Of a stretch of 25,762 nt of DNA, positions 25,126-25,762 are shown in pieces (position 1 is the stretch's first letter; every line of letters begins with the position of its first letter). Origin of the DNA: Flammeovirgaceae bacterium UBA2371. Lineage in GTDB: Bacteria > Bacteroidota > Bacteroidia > Cytophagales > Cyclobacteriaceae. The position numbers were made by a program, and so were the translations under genes. Below the pieces are notes generated by a model, which was not told the origin of the DNA, did not search any database, and saw only the letters and a list, made by a program, of their open reading frames with translations. The stretch lies in NCBI GenBank assembly GCA_002345965.1, contig DDTF01000025.1, positions 10,906 to 36,667 on the forward strand, written 5' to 3'.

Positions 25126-25147
25126 GGCAGGACGAAGCATCTCATGC
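25126..25147 (+). repeat. Dispersed repeat, copy A
   Basis: These 22 bases match 25569-25590 with one difference; the shared core is CGAAGCATCTCATGC. Both copies are followed by an AT-rich stretch of about 30 bases with TTTAAAATT-like palindromes. This resembles the GTCATTCTG...GAAG-ATCTCA intergenic repeats I know from other Bacteroidota. Confidence 0.65.
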
Positions 25148-25203
25148 TGTACTTAATTTTAAATTATAAGTTTTAAATTTTAAATATTCATCCCTCCCGC
25201 CTA

Positions 25204-25216
25204 CGCACTATCTCAT
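25204..25216 (+). repeat. 13-base direct repeat, copy A
   Basis: CGCACTATCTCAT occurs here and again at 25460-25472, on the same strand, 256 bases apart. The copies bracket the central palindromic part of the mosaic. Confidence 0.55.
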
Positions 25217-25362
25217 CCCATTCAAACACTGTTATTGTCCACAACTGGCGCGCGTGTTGCGCGGTTGGGGGTGGGTGGCTCACGCGTGCCTTGCGGAAAT
25301 TCCCCCTTGGACCTACAAGCCGGGAGTAGTATAAAGTTCTTTGCCCTCAAGCCGGGCGGGCT

Positions 25363-25391
25363 CCTACTTTTTGCATTGCCCAAAAAGTAGG
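25363..25391. repeat. Perfect 11-base inverted repeat
   Basis: CCTACTTTTTG (25363-25373) pairs with CAAAAAGTAGG (25381-25391) across seven bases. Just beyond, GGCAAAATG (25403-25411) pairs with CATTTTGCC (25444-25452). Together they look like a non-coding palindromic repeat element; no transposase is present. Confidence 0.7.
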
Positions 25392-25459
25392 CAAAAACGC
25401 TAGGCAAAATGATGCTTCCACACACGTTCCAGCACACCCCCGCCATTTTGCCGGGCCAG

Positions 25460-25472
25460 CGCACTATCTCAT
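25460..25472 (+). repeat. 13-base direct repeat, copy B
   Basis: Second copy of CGCACTATCTCAT, identical to the one at 25204-25216. It is followed by GTCATTCTGCCCGTCCGCCC, the start of the palindromic unit that ends with dispersed repeat copy B. Confidence 0.55.
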
Positions 25473-25502
25473 ACTTTTAAAAACTTGCCGTCATTCTGCC
25501 CG

Positions 25503-25590
25503 TCCGCCCACTGGCGGAAGCTACCGTGCGGTGGTCCCGATAGCTTCCCGATAGCCATCGGGAGGGAGGGCAGGGCGAAGCATCTCATGC
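25503..25590 (+). repeat. Palindrome-rich unit with dispersed repeat, copy B
   Basis: TCCGCC/GGCGGA (25503-25508 and 25513-25518) and CCCGAT/ATCGGG (25547-25552 and 25557-25562) are perfect short hairpins with four-base loops. The unit ends with the 22-base copy of the dispersed repeat (25569-25590). The layout recalls REP-like palindromic elements. Confidence 0.6.
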
Positions 25591-25635
25591 CGCATATAAT
25601 TTCAAATTTTGAATTTTTAATCAAACTCCCCGCAA

Positions 25636-25762
25636 AAAGAGGTCAATTTGCTCCGGGTACGTTGTTGCATCTGTACGTATGCGTTGTCGCATCTGTACGT
25701 ATACGTTGTTGCATCTGTACGGGTACGAGGTAGCATTACTCCGTATGCGTTGTCGCATCTGT
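25636..25762 (+). repeat. 22-base tandem repeat array, cut by the window edge
   Basis: Units begin at 25658, 25680, 25702, 25724 and 25746, close to T-[A/G]-CGTTGT[T/C]GCATCTGTACGTA; a degenerate unit at 25636 shares GAGGT and CTCCG with the one at 25724. There are no unique spacers, so it is not CRISPR. The period is not a multiple of three. The array continues beyond the window. Confidence 0.85.

Noticed and set aside
25636..25762. Possible CRISPR array
   Set aside because: Units are directly adjacent with no unique spacers, and no cas genes are present.

Overview
The window is an ordinary-looking chromosomal stretch from a member of the Bacteroidota, probably Cytophagales-like. The evidence is the gene order mraZ-rsmH-ftsL-ftsI-murE-mraY with no murF between murE and mraY, a Na+-translocating NADH:quinone reductase operon, lipoproteins with Bacteroidota-style lipoboxes, and several promoters of the Bacteroidota type (TTG/TTTG, about 19 bases, TAnnTTTG). 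The lineage below phylum is an inference. Most genes lie on the minus strand.

Left part (1-6390, minus): the start of the division and cell wall (dcw) cluster, running right to left from mraZ to a mraY cut by the window edge. Genes overlap or nearly touch, and three junctions share the same TAATG stop/start overlap. Upstream of mraZ are three AAAGTG[T/G] boxes at exact 10-base spacing, directly abutting a Bacteroidota promoter. This looks like an autoregulatory MraZ operator.

Middle left (6390-12110): a possible short broken ORF, a BtuB-like TonB-dependent receptor, a CaiB/BaiF-family CoA transferase, then (plus strand) a thioredoxin-fold lipoprotein and the tRNA 2-thiouridylase MnmA, ended by a bidirectional hairpin terminator.

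Middle (12136-20453): a secreted Arg-rich protein built on a strict five-residue repeat, a small fibronectin III-like lipoprotein, a DUF502 membrane protein, and the operon nqrABCDE with a clear promoter and a clear terminator but no nqrF in the window. Next come cmk, a 48-residue lipoprotein squeezed between cmk and a conserved-looking hypothetical gene, and a divergent Lys-rich protein.

Right part (20466-25762): a MATE exporter preceded by a GC-rich hairpin island, a cation:proton antiporter, aldose 1-epimerase, and a DinB-fold protein. The last 680 bases hold no gene; they are a mosaic of short direct and inverted repeats ending in a 22-base tandem array that runs off the window.

I found no defence system, mobile element with a transposase, CRISPR array, rRNA or tRNA. 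The points most worth a second look are the MraZ operator, the Arg-repeat protein, the hidden small lipoprotein, the nqr operon without F, the hairpin leader before the MATE gene, and the repeat mosaic at the right end.
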